A DNA stretch of 62,000 nucleotides from contig CM022673.1 in NCBI GenBank assembly GCA_012295275.1, positions 12,558,288 to 12,620,287 of the forward strand. The letters run 5' to 3'. The position numbers and the translations under genes are program-made. Positions 35,006-46,989 of the stretch are shown here, in pieces. The stretch comes from Chrysomallon squamiferum (taxonomy: Eukaryota; Mollusca; Gastropoda; Neomphalida; Peltospiridae). Numbering within the stretch: the stretch's first letter is position 1; the number at the start of each line of letters is the position of its first letter. The notes beneath the pieces were generated by a model. That model worked only from the letters and a program-made list of their open reading frames with translations, made no database searches and was not told the origin of the DNA.

Positions 35006-35041
<36 letters not shown>
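35006..35041. repeat. (AT)n microsatellite, pure
   Basis: About 18 AT units, able to form a cruciform. Confidence 0.99.
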
Positions 35042-35044
<3 letters not shown>

Positions 35045-35596
35045 CATTAAAACAGTGTTTTATTTTTATGAAAACTTATAAAATAAAAACAAAACTCAAA
35101 TAAATTAACATTAAAATTTCTCCACTTTCTTTTAATAATTTTATAAAGAATTTTCATTTATAACTTAACAGAATTCTCTTTACGACTGTCAAGAACGTTA
35201 CTCATAAATCTGTGTGTAACTGTATGTATTTACTAAACAATTATAAAGTACTCTTTCGTTTTTTCTTTTTTCTCTTGCGCCCATGGCTGGAAAAATAGTA
35301 TCTCATTGATGTTGTTTTACATCTTCATATTGATTTCTACCTCAGGTAGTTTTTATCCACTTATAACCACCGAAATAGAATTTGTCCAGCGATCCTCAAG
35401 TGGACGGCCATCAGCAGACTGCTCTGAATAAAAAAGTGATTGATCTAAAGTCTGTTTCTTTTTCGATTTACTCAGACAATTTGTAAAACACTCTACGAAA
35501 AAGATGTATGTAGTAGGCGATAGTGAAAAACGGAGTTTCCGAATTGTTTACCGCCTGAATGTACGAAAATGTGGGTTAAAATAAAAAAAGGAACAA
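35042..35596. other. Complex sequence, no gene seen
   Basis: AT-rich, with no open frame over 60 codons on either strand before 35493. Confidence 0.55.
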
Positions 35597-35690
35597 TATA
35601 TAAATATATATATATATATATATACAGACGTACGCATATATATATACACCCACATGCACCGACGCACGAATATACACATTCATTTACATC
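35597..35690. repeat. (TA)n and TACA tract
   Basis: TATA words with a pure core at about 35605-35624, followed by imperfect TACACA. Confidence 0.92.
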
Positions 35691-36023
35691 AAGCACAGAA
35701 CACAACAAACGATATGATTAGAATTATGTAAGACCGCGATTTATGACAATACAACAGTTCACGACCTTATATCAGTATTCATGAGACGGCATCAAAGTCT
35801 AAAAGATCCTGATTCAGGACAAGTCATCAAATGAGACATTAATTCATAATAGTCATCAATAGCAGCGAACCGCAGTTAAAAATGACACCTGAGCAGCAAT
35901 TATTCCCAACTGCTTTTTACAAAGACCCAATTACTCGACCGATCTTTTTACGGGCTACGCTAGAAATACATAACAATCAAAAAAAAAATAATTTAGAATT
36001 ATACATGTTTACATATTTAAACA

Positions 36024-36055
<32 letters not shown>

Positions 36056-36644
36056 CATTATTTCGGTAATCTGCAATAGTAAAACAGACAAAAACTGCAC
36101 TCTTAGTTCGTAACAAGACCCCCACAATGGCTACTACCATTCAGAGACCAGTGTGTGGTTCCTACAACCGGACACCAGAACAGGACACTGGAGATTTTTC
36201 ACTTGACAAATAAAGTAGTCAGATTACTTCGTGTAAGACAGGCGAAATTCTGACTCGACTCGCTGAACTCTCGTCTCTTCAGCACCGTCTAACTTCGAGT
36301 GATGAGAGACAAAGTTAATAGCTCAGACGTTCGATTGCTGGAGGTCTGTCTGTCTGTCTGTCTGTCTGTCTTGTATGTTTAGAAGTCTTCATCCATCTTC
36401 ATCAGATTACGACGATAGCTGGCAAACAGTTCAGATGACACCGAACTGTTGGACGAAATAGCTGAAGATTTTTGTCGAGTATGAGACACGACACACTGTA
36501 GATCTCATTTTTCTTCGCTATAGCGAACTGTTATCAGCGTTGTTTCTTCACGTTTAATGATTTTTTTTTTTTTTAATTAAAAATTTCATATTTCTCAGAC
36601 ACACGAATATACATATGAGATATGAATTGAAAATATTAGTTAGT
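35691..36644. other. Complex sequence with poly-A and (TCTG)n, no gene
   Basis: A27 at 36029-36055 and seven TCTG units at 36345-36371. The 65-codon frame at 35882-36079 ends in the poly-A as poly-Lys and has no recognisable features. Confidence 0.5.
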
Positions 36645-36649
36645 GACAT

Positions 36650-36875
36650 GTAGTCGTACTAATAGTAGTAGTAGAATTAACAGTTGTAGTAGCAGTAGTC
36701 GTAGCCGTAGTAGTAGTAGTAGTAGAAGACGTTGTTGTAGTAATAATAGTTGTTGTGGTGGTAGCAGTAATAGTTGCAAAGTAGTAATAGTAGTAGTAGT
36801 AAAAGTAGCAGCAACAGTAGTAGTAGTAGCAGAAGTCGTGGTAGCTGTAGCTGTAACAGCAGCAGTAGAGGCACT
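36650..36875. repeat. (GTA)n degenerate microsatellite
   Basis: GTA units with CGT, GCA and GTT variants. Ser/Arg and Leu-rich frames on both strands are artefacts. Confidence 0.94.
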
Positions 36876-37329
36876 GACATTACCATAGTATCGAATTATT
36901 AATTATAACTAATCCTCAGCGTCAATAGATTAAAGAATTTCCTGTTAAAACAATTTCATACCTCTTTGACTACTCTCCGCCGTCTACGTGATAACAACAT
37001 CGTACAATTATTTGTTCCTTCCTGGTTAAAGAATCTGTTTTCCTTTTACTGGTGCGCACAGAAATAAAAAGTGTAAATACTCTGCTGACAGGATAATATC
37101 GCGAATGATCGTAACGCGACACGAGAGAGAGAGAGAGAATAAAAAAAACAAAAACAGTAACAAATTAGGTTAACAGTTTTTGTCAGGACTGGATAGATCG
37201 AGTTAGATAAAGCTGCTGTAAGTGTCTTTGAAAATATCAAATAGTCGAAATGAATTAATTGAAGAGAACCAGTGTCAGTATGTTGTTGTTTGTGATGTAT
37301 GGAAAGACAGAGTAGGGTGCTGGATAACG

Positions 37330-37571
<242 letters not shown>

Positions 37572-37574
<3 letters not shown>

Positions 37575-37800
37575 TGATAATGACACAGAGATTGAGACAC
37601 ATATTAAACAAAATAGAGAGAAATGCAAGAAAAAAGATAGAGAAGAAAGGAAATTAAGGAGAAGTGAGAAAGAACGAAAAAGAGAAAGAAAGAAGGAAAC
37701 TAAATGAGAGAGGAAGAGAGAAATTAAAGAAGGAATATAAAGAGAGAGAGACAGATATATATATATATTAAAACAAAAAAAAAAAATAAAAAGAATGAAA
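37572..37800. repeat. Purine-rich GAAA/GAGA degenerate tract
   Basis: Loose AGAAAGA/GAGAGA words continue after the GA arrays, with a TA run at 37755-37769. Confidence 0.8.
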
Positions 37801-38209
37801 CAGATTGATGTATACATAGATCTCTTTATTGCTTAAATAATTCTTAATTATTTTTTTTAAATTATACTTAGAGAAATTACACTGAAAATAAATTTTTATC
37901 CAGTAAAATAAGAACCAAAATGGAAGATCTGAATAAAACGTTTACACTGTTCCATTACAAATTTCTATTCTGTCCACAGACCACGATGTATAATAAACCT
38001 ACCTTTCTATGAAGATCCCAAGGCAATCGCTAAATATAACAATAAGAATTACTTTCAGTAATACTACTTAGTGCCTGAATAAACGATGATAATTATTATA
38101 TTACGAAATGTGCCGCATTTTACGATTATATGTTAATAAGTTATGTTATAAGTCAGTGCTATCTCTGGATGAGAAGTGTTGAAATTAATGACAGCAAAGA
38201 GATGGTACA

Positions 38210-38234
38210 ATCAGAGAGAAAGAGCGAGCGAGCG

Positions 38235-38275
<41 letters not shown>

Positions 38276-38280
38276 GGAGG

Positions 38281-38374
<94 letters not shown>
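38210..38374. repeat. (GCGA)n / (GA)n microsatellite
   Basis: Four GCGA units at about 38224-38239, then GA, a GGAGGGAGG interruption at 38271-38286 and pure GA to 38374. Confidence 0.98.
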
Positions 38375-38375
<1 letters not shown>

Positions 38376-38377
<2 letters not shown>

Positions 38378-38628
38378 AAAACATCTCTAAAATAATATGA
38401 ATCAAAACGCAACTCTAAAATAACAGCAAGAACTAAAACGTTACTCCAAAATAATTATAAGAGTCAAAATGTAACTTTAAACTAGCGACAACTCTAAAAT
38501 AATAACGAAACGAAACTGTAAAATAACCACAAGCGAAAACGTAATTATTAAAATAACGACAATTAAAAGCTCGCTCTAAAATAAAAACACAAGAGACAAA
38601 AGTGACTGTAAAAATAACGACAAGACTC
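38376..38628 (+). repeat. Degenerate ~35-bp tandem repeat, ~7 copies
   Basis: ACTCTAAAATAA followed by CAACAAGA.TCAAAACGTA recurs with substitutions (near 38380, 38411, 38448, 38489, 38515, 38570, 38602). It starts directly at the edge of the GA array. Confidence 0.8.
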
Positions 38629-39300
38629 TACACACACACACAGCAACAAAAATACACGACCAGCGTTTTATCAGAGATACATACCAAACTGCGCTACCTG
38701 TCGTCCCAAGCCGCAGACACACAACACATTCCGTGACTTCGTAGACCGCGTTACAAGACAAGTAACGTACGTGGTAGTATCGACCACATGTGTTTTCTAA
38801 CTAGCCGCAAGGACGGAACTACTTTTTGTCGCCGCTGAGTTACACATCGCGGTGCTCCTGGTCAGGTATGACATCATAATATGATGTGACGGTTTCTCCA
38901 ATCACATTTAGCACGCACAGGTTGTCAGCTTTGCGAGAGGCCTGCTGGTGTTTAACAAACAAACAAACAAACAAACAAAATCTGCGCTAGGCTGTCTGTG
39001 ACGTGTTCGTCGCTGACTTTCTGATTGGGAGAAAAACGGCGGCAGTGAGAAAAGCAGGGCGGAATGCCGCGAACTTTCTGTCACAGAGGAGGACGCAACT
39101 TTCGTTTGTTAGAACACAGACAAAATGCAACATCTGCGATGATTCTAAAGGTGATTTATTTCTCAAAATCAGGAATCACCTAAACTGATATCAGTTGTGT
39201 TAGTTGTGTGAATGCTGCAAGTTAGCTACGAGTTGACGCGTGGTCAGATTTTTTGTTTTTTTGTTTTCGAATTGTGAATGTACGTTTGTTCATGAAGATA
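38629..39300. other. CpG-rich complex sequence, no gene demonstrated
   Basis: Unusually rich in CpG and GC between 38690 and 39150. It contains ACATCAT-AAT-ATGATGT (38871-38887), a (CAAA)n run at 38955-38980, a possible donor CAG/GTATGA at 38860-38868, and a 61-codon frame (39003-39188) without recognisable motifs. A promoter or first exon is possible but unproven. Confidence 0.35.
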
Positions 39301-39301
39301 C

Positions 39302-39304
<3 letters not shown>

Positions 39305-39372
<68 letters not shown>

Positions 39373-39428
39373 CACACGTCTGAAGAGAACGCGCGTATAT
39401 GTATGGACAGACAGACAGACAGACAGAG
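39305..39428. repeat. (GT)n and (ACAG)n microsatellites
   Basis: 33 pure GT units at 39305-39370, then ACAG units at 39406-39428. Confidence 0.99.
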
Positions 39429-39649
39429 ATTCTTCAGATATTTATATCATCTTTGAAGTTTCAACCACAAAAAAAAATCAGAACGCGAAGATCCCACTGT
39501 GAAAATTTCTGTAAGTGTGCAATGCGTGCATGCTCAAAATGGCAAAATATGAAGTGTAAATATTCGTAAAGTTTCCCTATTTTTACTTATGAAGAGTGCA
39601 GTCAGTTGTACAGGCTCCATTACTGAATTCTTTTTCTTTTTTTTTCTTT

Positions 39650-39960
39650 TTATAATTTGTTTATTGGTATTTCTTTACTTACTTATTTTATTTAATTAGT
39701 TAGTTACATGTTTATTCATTCATTCGTTTATTTGTTTGTTTACTTATTTATTTGTCTTTATTTATTTATTTATTTATTTTATCATTTAGTGATCCTTATT
39801 TATTTATTTATTTTATCATTTAGTGATCCTTATTTATTTATTTATTTTATCATTTAATGATCCTTATTTATTTATTTATTTGTTTATTTATTTAAATATT
39901 CATTCGTTCATATATTTATTTGTTTCTTTCTTTCTTTCTTGGTTCATTTATTTATTTTTT
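39650..39960. repeat. TTTA tract with embedded 34-bp tandem repeat
   Basis: Within TTTA-rich DNA, TATCATTTAGTGATCCTTAT recurs three times, with TGATCC at 39790, 39824 and 39858 (period 34). The flanking TTTA units probably mediated the amplification. Confidence 0.93.
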
Positions 39961-39964
39961 TTTT

Positions 39965-40095
39965 TTTATCTATCTATCTGTCTATTTATCTATATATATC
40001 TACATATCTGTCTATCTCTCTCTCTATCTATATATATATCTATCTATCTATCTATCTATCTATCTGTCTCTCTGTCTGTCTGTCTGTTTGTTTAT
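39965..40095. repeat. (TCTA)n / (TCTG)n compound microsatellite
   Basis: TCTA units with an internal TA run, changing to TCTG from about 40065. Confidence 0.97.
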
Positions 40096-40615
40096 CTGTC
40101 TGAGGTTTGGAAGAAGAAATACATCCAAATAATAATTTACGAAACACTGTGATTCTAATCATTAATTCTGAGATCAGTTCTATAAATATTCACCATATTT
40201 TGTAATTATTAATTTATTTATTTTTTTCAACCTACTGTTATATTTCCTAAAATAAATGAAAATGTGTAAAAAAAATAATTAAAAAAACAAACAAAAAAAA
40301 CCTAGCTTGTTTCAGTTAACGCCTACATCAGTCCAAATATTTTATTATGTAAAGTATACAACGATCGGCTTTAAGCAGTAGAAACAGACAACACGTTAAA
40401 GACTACATGTATACGTGTCTGTATCTTATAATATCTGCTATGGTCTTGTTTTTTTTTAAATCTCTTTTCGCCTGAAGGTAAAATGTGTGGGTAGTAAAGA
40501 TTAAGCTGCCAGCAGCTAGACAGATATAGATTTAACTAGTCTTAAATAATAATTTTTTCTGTGTTAGAACATTAACTGTAAGTACAGTGAATGTGAATGT
40601 GCAACTTATAAAGAA
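40096..40615. other. Complex AT-rich sequence, nothing recognised
   Basis: A-rich patch at 40266-40302. No open frame outside the following CATA array. Confidence 0.55.
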
Positions 40616-40619
40616 ACAT

Positions 40620-41135
40620 ATACAAACATAAATCACACATACATAAATATATATGATGATATACATGCATATACACATACATACATACATATACACATAC
40701 ATACATACATGCATACATAGATGCATACATGCATAAATATATACATGCATGCATACATGCATACATACATAATAAATACATACATACATACATACATATA
40801 CACATATATACATACATACATAGATGCATACATACATACATAAATACATACATATACACATACATACATAGATGCATACATACATACATACATATACACA
40901 TACATACATACATGCATACATACATGCATACATGCATACATACATACATACATTCATACATACATAAATTATACATCATATATATACATACACTTCGAAG
41001 TGCAGGCGAACGAGTCTTGTCAGCGGCATCTGGGGGGATTTGTTTACACACACACACACACACATATATGTATATTTGTATGTGTATATATATGTATGTA
41101 CGTATGTATAAATGTACGTATGTATGTAAGTCTGT
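40620..41135. repeat. (CATA)n microsatellite field with (CA)n and TGTA edge
   Basis: About 370 bp of CATA/TACA units with GCATGCATA variants, a complex insert at 40993-41045, then CA at 41047-41063 and TGTA words. Frames of 141-202 codons on both strands are repeat translation. Confidence 0.97.
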
Positions 41136-41295
41136 GTGTGTAAATGAAACACAAACGTGCACGCACACACATACACACATTCATATCTAGTCATAAACAT
41201 CAACTGAATTATCTGCGAAGCTGCTAAGAAAAGAGTTTTGTCTGTGACTTTATTAAACTGCTGATGTCGCGACTGGGTGACATGAGAGACACCCT

Positions 41296-41362
41296 GTGTT
41301 ACACAAACAGTTACTCTGTGTTACACACACAGTTACTCTATGTTACACACACAGCTACTCTG
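41296..41362 (+). repeat. 22-bp tandem repeat, 3 copies
   Basis: GTTACACACACAGTTACTCT begins at 41298, 41320 and 41342. Confidence 0.95.
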
Positions 41363-42180
41363 ATTAGTCACCTACGTTCACCCACAATGTTGTTACTTTC
41401 GACAATCTGCGGATCTTACGCTGTTTCGCCGCTGTGGAGTGTTTACGTCGCCGACGTAGTAACAACACGGTGAAATTAATATTACTCCTTCACACCACTT
41501 ACGTGACTGCATCGTATTTGCTATGTTTTGGATGTTGTTGGAGGTGTTGTAGATGTCACTTGTTGCTAATATCATTGTTGTTGTCTTCCTTAACATAACA
41601 ATCTCCACATCTAATTCCGACCCTGGAAGAATTAGGACTTGAACGCCTCTAAACCCCGCCCTGTATATAAATAATTAACGAAATCTGATCTATAAACCCT
41701 GTTTCAAATAAATTAATACTGTCTTTGTTTGTAGCGATCAGCGAATTTTGGTACTTCGTAAAAAAGAAAAAAAACCTTTGTTCTTTTTCACTTCTGACGT
41801 GACGTGTTCGACGTGGAACGTTTACTTCTGAAACCGTCACAGGGACGTGGACTCGCATCCATCGTCGTCTTTGATGGCCATTTTTATTACGAGAAAGCGT
41901 CTTTGAACTTACACTGAACCGCTAAGGTCTCGAGGAGGGAAATAACATCACTTACAAAGTCTTAGAAACACGATAATAATATTCTATTACTTCTAGTGCG
42001 GATGCCGCAAGAAGAAATTATGACGGCAACAAAGGACCGGGGAAATGTCGAACAACGGAGCTTACGCGACATTGCGTGCGTCAATTCCCGGTAGATTCCG
42101 ACTGTTTGCGCGCGGCAACGTCGGAGCCTAAAAAAATCAAAAAGAGCTCTGACGTTACGAAAAACAGTAAAAGAGAGAGT
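41363..42180. other. High-complexity sequence, CpG-rich at its end, no gene recognised
   Basis: Several 60-70-codon frames on both strands without motifs. Bases 42000-42130 are strongly CpG-rich for this window. Confidence 0.4.
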
Positions 42181-42283
42181 GTTGTTTTTTGTTTTTTTTA
42201 ATTTATTTATTTATTGTGATTTTTTTTCTTATATCATATTACGTTATATTGTTTATTATATTAGGTTATGCTGTGCTAAACTG

Positions 42284-42528
42284 CGTTACGTTACGTTACG
42301 TTATTTTTATATTATATTATATAATGTTGTGTTATGTTATATTACATTGCATTATATCATATTATATTACATTACACTATACTATACTATATTATATTAT
42401 GCTATATTATACTATACTATATTATACTATACTATATTATACTATACTATATTGTACTATACTATGCTATGCCATATTATATTATATTATGTTGTGTTTT
42501 GTTGTGTTGTGTTATCTTATGTTGTTAT
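42284..42528. repeat. Degenerate pentanucleotide TTACG/ACTAT field
   Basis: GTTAC x3 near 42284-42303, then ATTAT/ACTAT words with a mainly 5-bp rhythm. Confidence 0.85.
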
Positions 42529-42529
42529 G

Positions 42530-42622
42530 TGTTGTTATGTTATGTTATGTTATGTTATGTTATGTTATGTTATGTTATGTTATGTTATGTTATGTTATGT
42601 TATGTTATGTTATGTTATGTTA
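42530..42622 (+). repeat. (TTATG)n pentanucleotide microsatellite, ~18 units
   Basis: Pure TTATG array. All three plus frames stay open because the unit contains no stop in any phase, which explains the overlapping 126-167-codon frames. Confidence 0.99.
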
Positions 42623-42725
42623 ATACAGCAGAAGAGTTGGCTCTCCCTGCATGGTACGAAGGTGTTTCTTTATTATGTATAATTTATTTATTTACCCATT
42701 TATTAATAAATTAATTTGTTTATTA

Positions 42726-42917
42726 GTAGTAGTAATATCAATATTTGTAGTAGTAGTAGTAAATCGTAGTAACAGTAACGGTAGAAGTAGCAATACTAGT
42801 AGTAGTAGTTGTAGTGGTTGCAATATTTCTTGTTGTAGCAGTAGCAATACGATCAATATAATCATTATTACTATACTCTTATTTCTGTGCTATTACTACT
42901 ACCACTACTACTACTAT

Positions 42918-42949
<32 letters not shown>

Positions 42950-43087
42950 GAACTACTACTGCTATTTCCACTAAAACAACAACTATTATTACTGCTACTG
43001 TTACTACTACTACTAGAACTATTATTACTACTACTACAGCTACTACTACTACTACAGCTACTACAACTACTGCAACTACTACAACTA
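42726..43087. repeat. (GTA)n and (CTA)n arrays in inverted arrangement
   Basis: GTA units (42726-42845) are followed by their complement CTA/ACT (42893-43087), with about 45 bp of complex sequence between, so the two halves could pair imperfectly. Confidence 0.93.
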
Positions 43088-43119
43088 TAAATGCTAATGC
43101 AGCAGTAGCTGTAGCTTTT

Positions 43120-43272
43120 ATTAGTGTTGTTATTATTATCATCATCACCATCATCACATTATTATTATTGTCATTGCTATTATTATTACTATTATTATTA
43201 TTATTATTATTATTATTACTGACATTGTTATTAGTAGTAGTAGTAGAAGTATTGATGTTATTATTATTATTA

Positions 43273-43361
<89 letters not shown>
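43120..43361. repeat. (ATT)n microsatellite field
   Basis: CAT/ATT words, then pure ATT at 43195-43217 and 43277-43361 (28 units). The 207-codon minus frame with poly-Asn and poly-Val is an artefact. Confidence 0.98.
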
Positions 43362-44190
43362 GCCATTCACATAAAAGCGTGGTGATATAGGATACAGGTT
43401 GTAAATTCCAGACCTTACATTTTCTCTAAGATTACGTTTATTTTGTTCTTTCTTCTGAACACAAGGGAACACAAGACGTCTAGATTCCGAGAAACTCATC
43501 ACAGAATTAATGACAATTTTTAAGCAAAAGGTTTAATGTTAAGTATGGGTTCTCTTTCTTGGCAATGAGAATATGGGAATCCATTAAGTAACGTGACAGA
43601 ACGATTTTCCTAAAGAAAACACTGGCTTCTTTTCCTTCAACTGTCATTACATTCGAATTACCGAAACAGGACATTCATAAAGACGCGTTTTCCCTGTACG
43701 ACTTAATGTAACCGTTATGAAAATATATATATTTTTTTAATATAATTTATTTTGTTTTCTCAAATGTTTATCTGTATTATTGAAAAATGGCATTAACAAA
43801 CTCGCCATTTAACTCTAGGTTCTTACGTAATCGTGAAAAAAACGTTTATTTTATTTTATTCCGATGTTATTATTGAAAAATAACATGAGTAATGGCAGAG
43901 TTTGTTTCCCCACACCATTCGATTCTTTGTTGTAGTTCCATAAGTGAAAAATAACTTTTACAAAACCGTGTTTTAGCAGTACGACCTGTCGGAATCATAA
44001 GAAAATATAACTTTTTGGTTCAGCTGATCGTTATGTTAACATTACGCAAATGATTATGATAGTCATAAAAGTGCGTTCTCATATATATGCATCGTACTAC
44101 TGGAATAATGATTACTGGAATAACATTAGATTTGTGTTTCGATTATGAATGCGTGTTTGCTAGATACAATTTGACACAACGATTTTTTTA
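43362..44190. other. Complex sequence, no gene; one shared motif with 48.77 kb
   Basis: GACGCGTTTTCCCTGTACGA followed by CTTAATGTAA at 43682-43711 matches 48766-48795. Otherwise nothing recognised. Confidence 0.5.
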
Positions 44191-44194
44191 TATC

Positions 44195-44320
44195 TGTAAA
44201 CTCGTTAACTTTATTAGGACAGGAACAGCATTCATTTATTTTCCGTTCCAACTAGTGCTGATAGAGTAAAGAAAATGGTTTGACTGTTCTGTCTATGGGA
44301 AAGAACATATAAAACATTTT
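44195..44320 (+). mobile_element. SINE family copy, middle and tail
   Basis: TTTTCCGTTCCAACTAGTGC (about 44239) and TGTCTATGGGAAAGAACATA (44290) occur in the same order as in the 29920 copy. The head is too decayed to call an A box. Confidence 0.58.
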
Positions 44321-44594
44321 TCCTTTCTGACTAGAAATGTCTCCGCCTTTCGGTGACATATTACGTCATAGTATTACGTCAGAATTTGAAAATGAATAAG
44401 ATTAACGAACGTTATCAAATGCTGTAAAACAAATGTTGATATCCAACATCCAACGATACAAATTTAATTATATGAGCCATAGTTTCGTCAATAACAAATA
44501 TTAACAATGCAGTCAGAAAATCAAAAAAAAAAAAAGTAACATATTTCATTTACGATATCTTTAAAGAAAACAAACGGAGAATCGTTAACATTCT

Positions 44595-44811
44595 TTATTT
44601 TGAACTGATCCAGTCAAAACTTTTCTGATCATGTCATAAAATAACTGCAACCACTTAGATAATACTGCCCGTTTAATCGTTACTGCAAATTGCGCAGTTT
44701 GATTATTTATTTTTTAACTGAACCAGTCAAAAACTTTTCTGATCGTGTCATAAAATAACTGCAACCACTTAGATCGTTTAATCGTTAGTGCAAATTGCGC
44801 AGTTTGTTATT
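44595..44811 (+). repeat. 113-bp tandem duplication
   Basis: Copy 1 is about 44595-44707 and copy 2 about 44708-44811. Shared blocks include CTGA.CCAGTCAAAA, CTTTTCTGATC, GTCATAAAATAACTGCAACC, ACTTAGAT, GTTTAATCGTTA and GCAAATTGCGCAGTTTG. Identity is about 90% outside a short deletion (AATACTGCCC) in copy 2. Confidence 0.97.
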
Positions 44812-45060
44812 TTGTAGTGCTATATTTTTTGTAACGCAAAATCATCATTATAAACAACTCGTTTCCTCTGTTCTGGTGTGGCTGGTGACTGACCTACAAT
44901 TACCACGGCTCGAAGACGTCTCACATCGTTCTGAGAAACATGCTCGCGCTAATCGCTGTAATTTCTCTTTCCCTATCGGTCGGTGACGATAATTAAGCCT
45001 ACAGTGTCGAGCCAGGAATATCCGTAATTTTTAGCTGAATGGTGATATTTATGTTTTTAA
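44812..45060. other. Complex sequence, nothing recognised
   Basis: A 63-codon frame (44795-44986) has no recognisable features. Confidence 0.5.
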
Positions 45061-45109
45061 TTGTTATATAATAGTTCATTCACCGTGTGTGTTTTTATTG
45101 TTTCTTATT

Positions 45110-45262
45110 TTTTATTGTTTGTTTATTTTTTGTTGTTCTCTGGGGTTTTTTTTTGGTGTGTTTATTCGTATGTTTGTTTGTTTATTTATTTGTTTATTTG
45201 TTTATTATTTTGTTTGTGTTTGTTTGTTTATTTGTTTATTTGTTTATTGTTCTCTGTTTATT
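45110..45262. repeat. (TTTG)n / (TTTA)n low-complexity tract
   Basis: Alternating TTTG and TTTA units. Three overlapping Phe/Val/Cys frames are artefacts. Confidence 0.95.
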
Positions 45263-46045
45263 TATTACATCAAGTTGCACGTAACATCTTATTAACTTGA
45301 AAACTAGCTATTAAGATGTTTTTGATCCAGGTATTATTATAAATAAATACATAGGCTAGTACTGCGCTGCAATCAGAAACAATTAACTAAACGCATTTAC
45401 CAAAAATAACCTTAGAATTCAGAAATAACGTTGACTTTACGTAATATCCACAAAACAGCAGAAATCGATCAAGACAAAAGATAAGCTTTATCTCCTAATC
45501 TCTCATAATTAAAGGGCACACAGAAAGTTCTGCACGCGATTCACTCTGCACTGAATAACCAGCGAATCGATTACGGAATCGTAGTTTTGTCTGCAAACGA
45601 TTTTGCGACAAATCGACTTATTTCGGCAGAGACTGACGGGGAAGGCCGAAGATCTATGCATTATACAATCGATACACAGTATCAGAGTCTGCGACCTTCT
45701 CGGTCGTTTAACCGTGAAATGTTTCATCTTCTTGAGCGATATTAGAGTAATACAGCAGAAGTATCGTTACGATGTTAACCTAATCCTGTCTGCGAGAAAG
45801 CAAAGTAACGATAACAAATATAACGTCATCTCAGTGTAGCTTGGAATATTAACATCATAACTGATTCGCCAACACCGCAAATATTTTCAAAATCAGTACG
45901 TTATTGTAAGCATTCTTGAATCAAAATAAAATATTTTCTAGATATAACATTATCATAAGCGCCATTTTAATATTTTTTGAACACTCATATAAATTATGCA
46001 ACTGCAATAACAAGATTTTGTTTTCAACTTCTGTTACTTTCAAAT
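45263..46045. other. High-complexity sequence, no gene recognised
   Basis: Frames on both strands around 45509-45839 (72 and 78 codons) overlap antisense. The sequence there is fairly CpG-rich and non-repetitive, but no family is recognisable. Confidence 0.4.
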
Positions 46046-46051
46046 GCTAAA

Positions 46052-46100
46052 TAATGTATGTGTATGTGTGTGTGTGTGTGTGTGTGTTGTGTGTGTGTGT
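46052..46100. repeat. (GT)n microsatellite
   Basis: About 22 GT units with small interruptions. Confidence 0.97.
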
Positions 46101-46672
46101 ATTTATTTCACTGAATTCATCAACATTTCAAATGTTTTCCTATGTTATTATTGTTATCGCTTACGGTCCTGTGTGTATCTCAGGATTATTGCATAATTAC
46201 AAGACATGGCGTAAACCTGACCCAGGATGTAAATATTCTAAACATAATTATAGAAGCACAATAAACTATCGCAATATAAATATTTATTTACTTATTCTAT
46301 ATATGTTACATCGTAGCAAAATTGAAACGTAACCATGTGAACGCCTTATCGCCAAATTACTAGTACGTCATCATCAGTCTATCATTATTACGTCATCAAA
46401 ACATCGCATATCAAATATTAGACGTCGCTTTTGTTGTAAAAGTAATGAAAGTACAAAACCAGACGTCACATTATTTCTAAATAACAAAATCTCAGCTCCA
46501 CACTTTTCATTACGTAAAAAAGCAATGTATTTGACAGACATACAAATAACCGCACTGTCACAAACATATCTCTTATTCAGATAAATCGTGAGTGATTTGA
46601 TGCAATGATTATAGCATAGCAGTATCGTATCATTAGATGGTGAATTTAATGTTGCAGGATGATACTGAAATA
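46101..46672. other. Complex sequence, nothing recognised
   Basis: The word ACGTCA(T/C) recurs (46367, 46391 and in related forms near 46421 and 46464), which may be coincidence. No gene signals. Confidence 0.5.
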
Positions 46673-46673
46673 G

Positions 46674-46925
46674 ATGTGTGTGTTGTGTGTTTGTGTGTGA
46701 GTTATGAGTGTGTGTATGAGTGTGTGTGTTATGTGTGTATGAGTGTATATTGTGTGCGTTATGTGTGTTGTGTGTGCGTGAGTGTATGTGTCATTGTGTG
46801 AGTGTGTGTGAGTGTATGTGTGGGTGCGCCTGTGTATTGAATGTGTTATGTGTTTGTGTTGTGTATGTGTTTGTATCTATGTGTTGTGTGTGTTGTGTGT
46901 TTTGTGGTCTGTTCTGTGTGTGTGT
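46674..46925. repeat. Degenerate GT-rich tract
   Basis: TGTGTG, GAGTG and TTGTG words over 250 bp. The 86-codon Cys/Val frame is an artefact. Confidence 0.93.
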
Positions 46926-46989
46926 ACTTAACAACTGTGACAATTTTATCCCTTCACATTTAATAATGTATTATTATTAATGATGTATT

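Noticed and set aside
36325-36360. TAGCTCAGACGTTCGATTGC as A/B boxes
   Set aside because: The two box-like phrases overlap, which is incompatible with a Pol III promoter.
40532-41190. Several 106-202-codon frames on both strands
   Set aside because: All are translations of the CATA/TATG array (Cys-Met-Tyr-Val or His-Thr-Tyr-Ile).
42179-42714. Three overlapping plus-strand frames of 126-167 codons
   Set aside because: The TTATG pentanucleotide has no stop in any phase, so all frames stay open; no coding signal.
42879-43502. 207-codon minus frame with poly-Asn and poly-Val
   Set aside because: Translation of ATT and CTA arrays.
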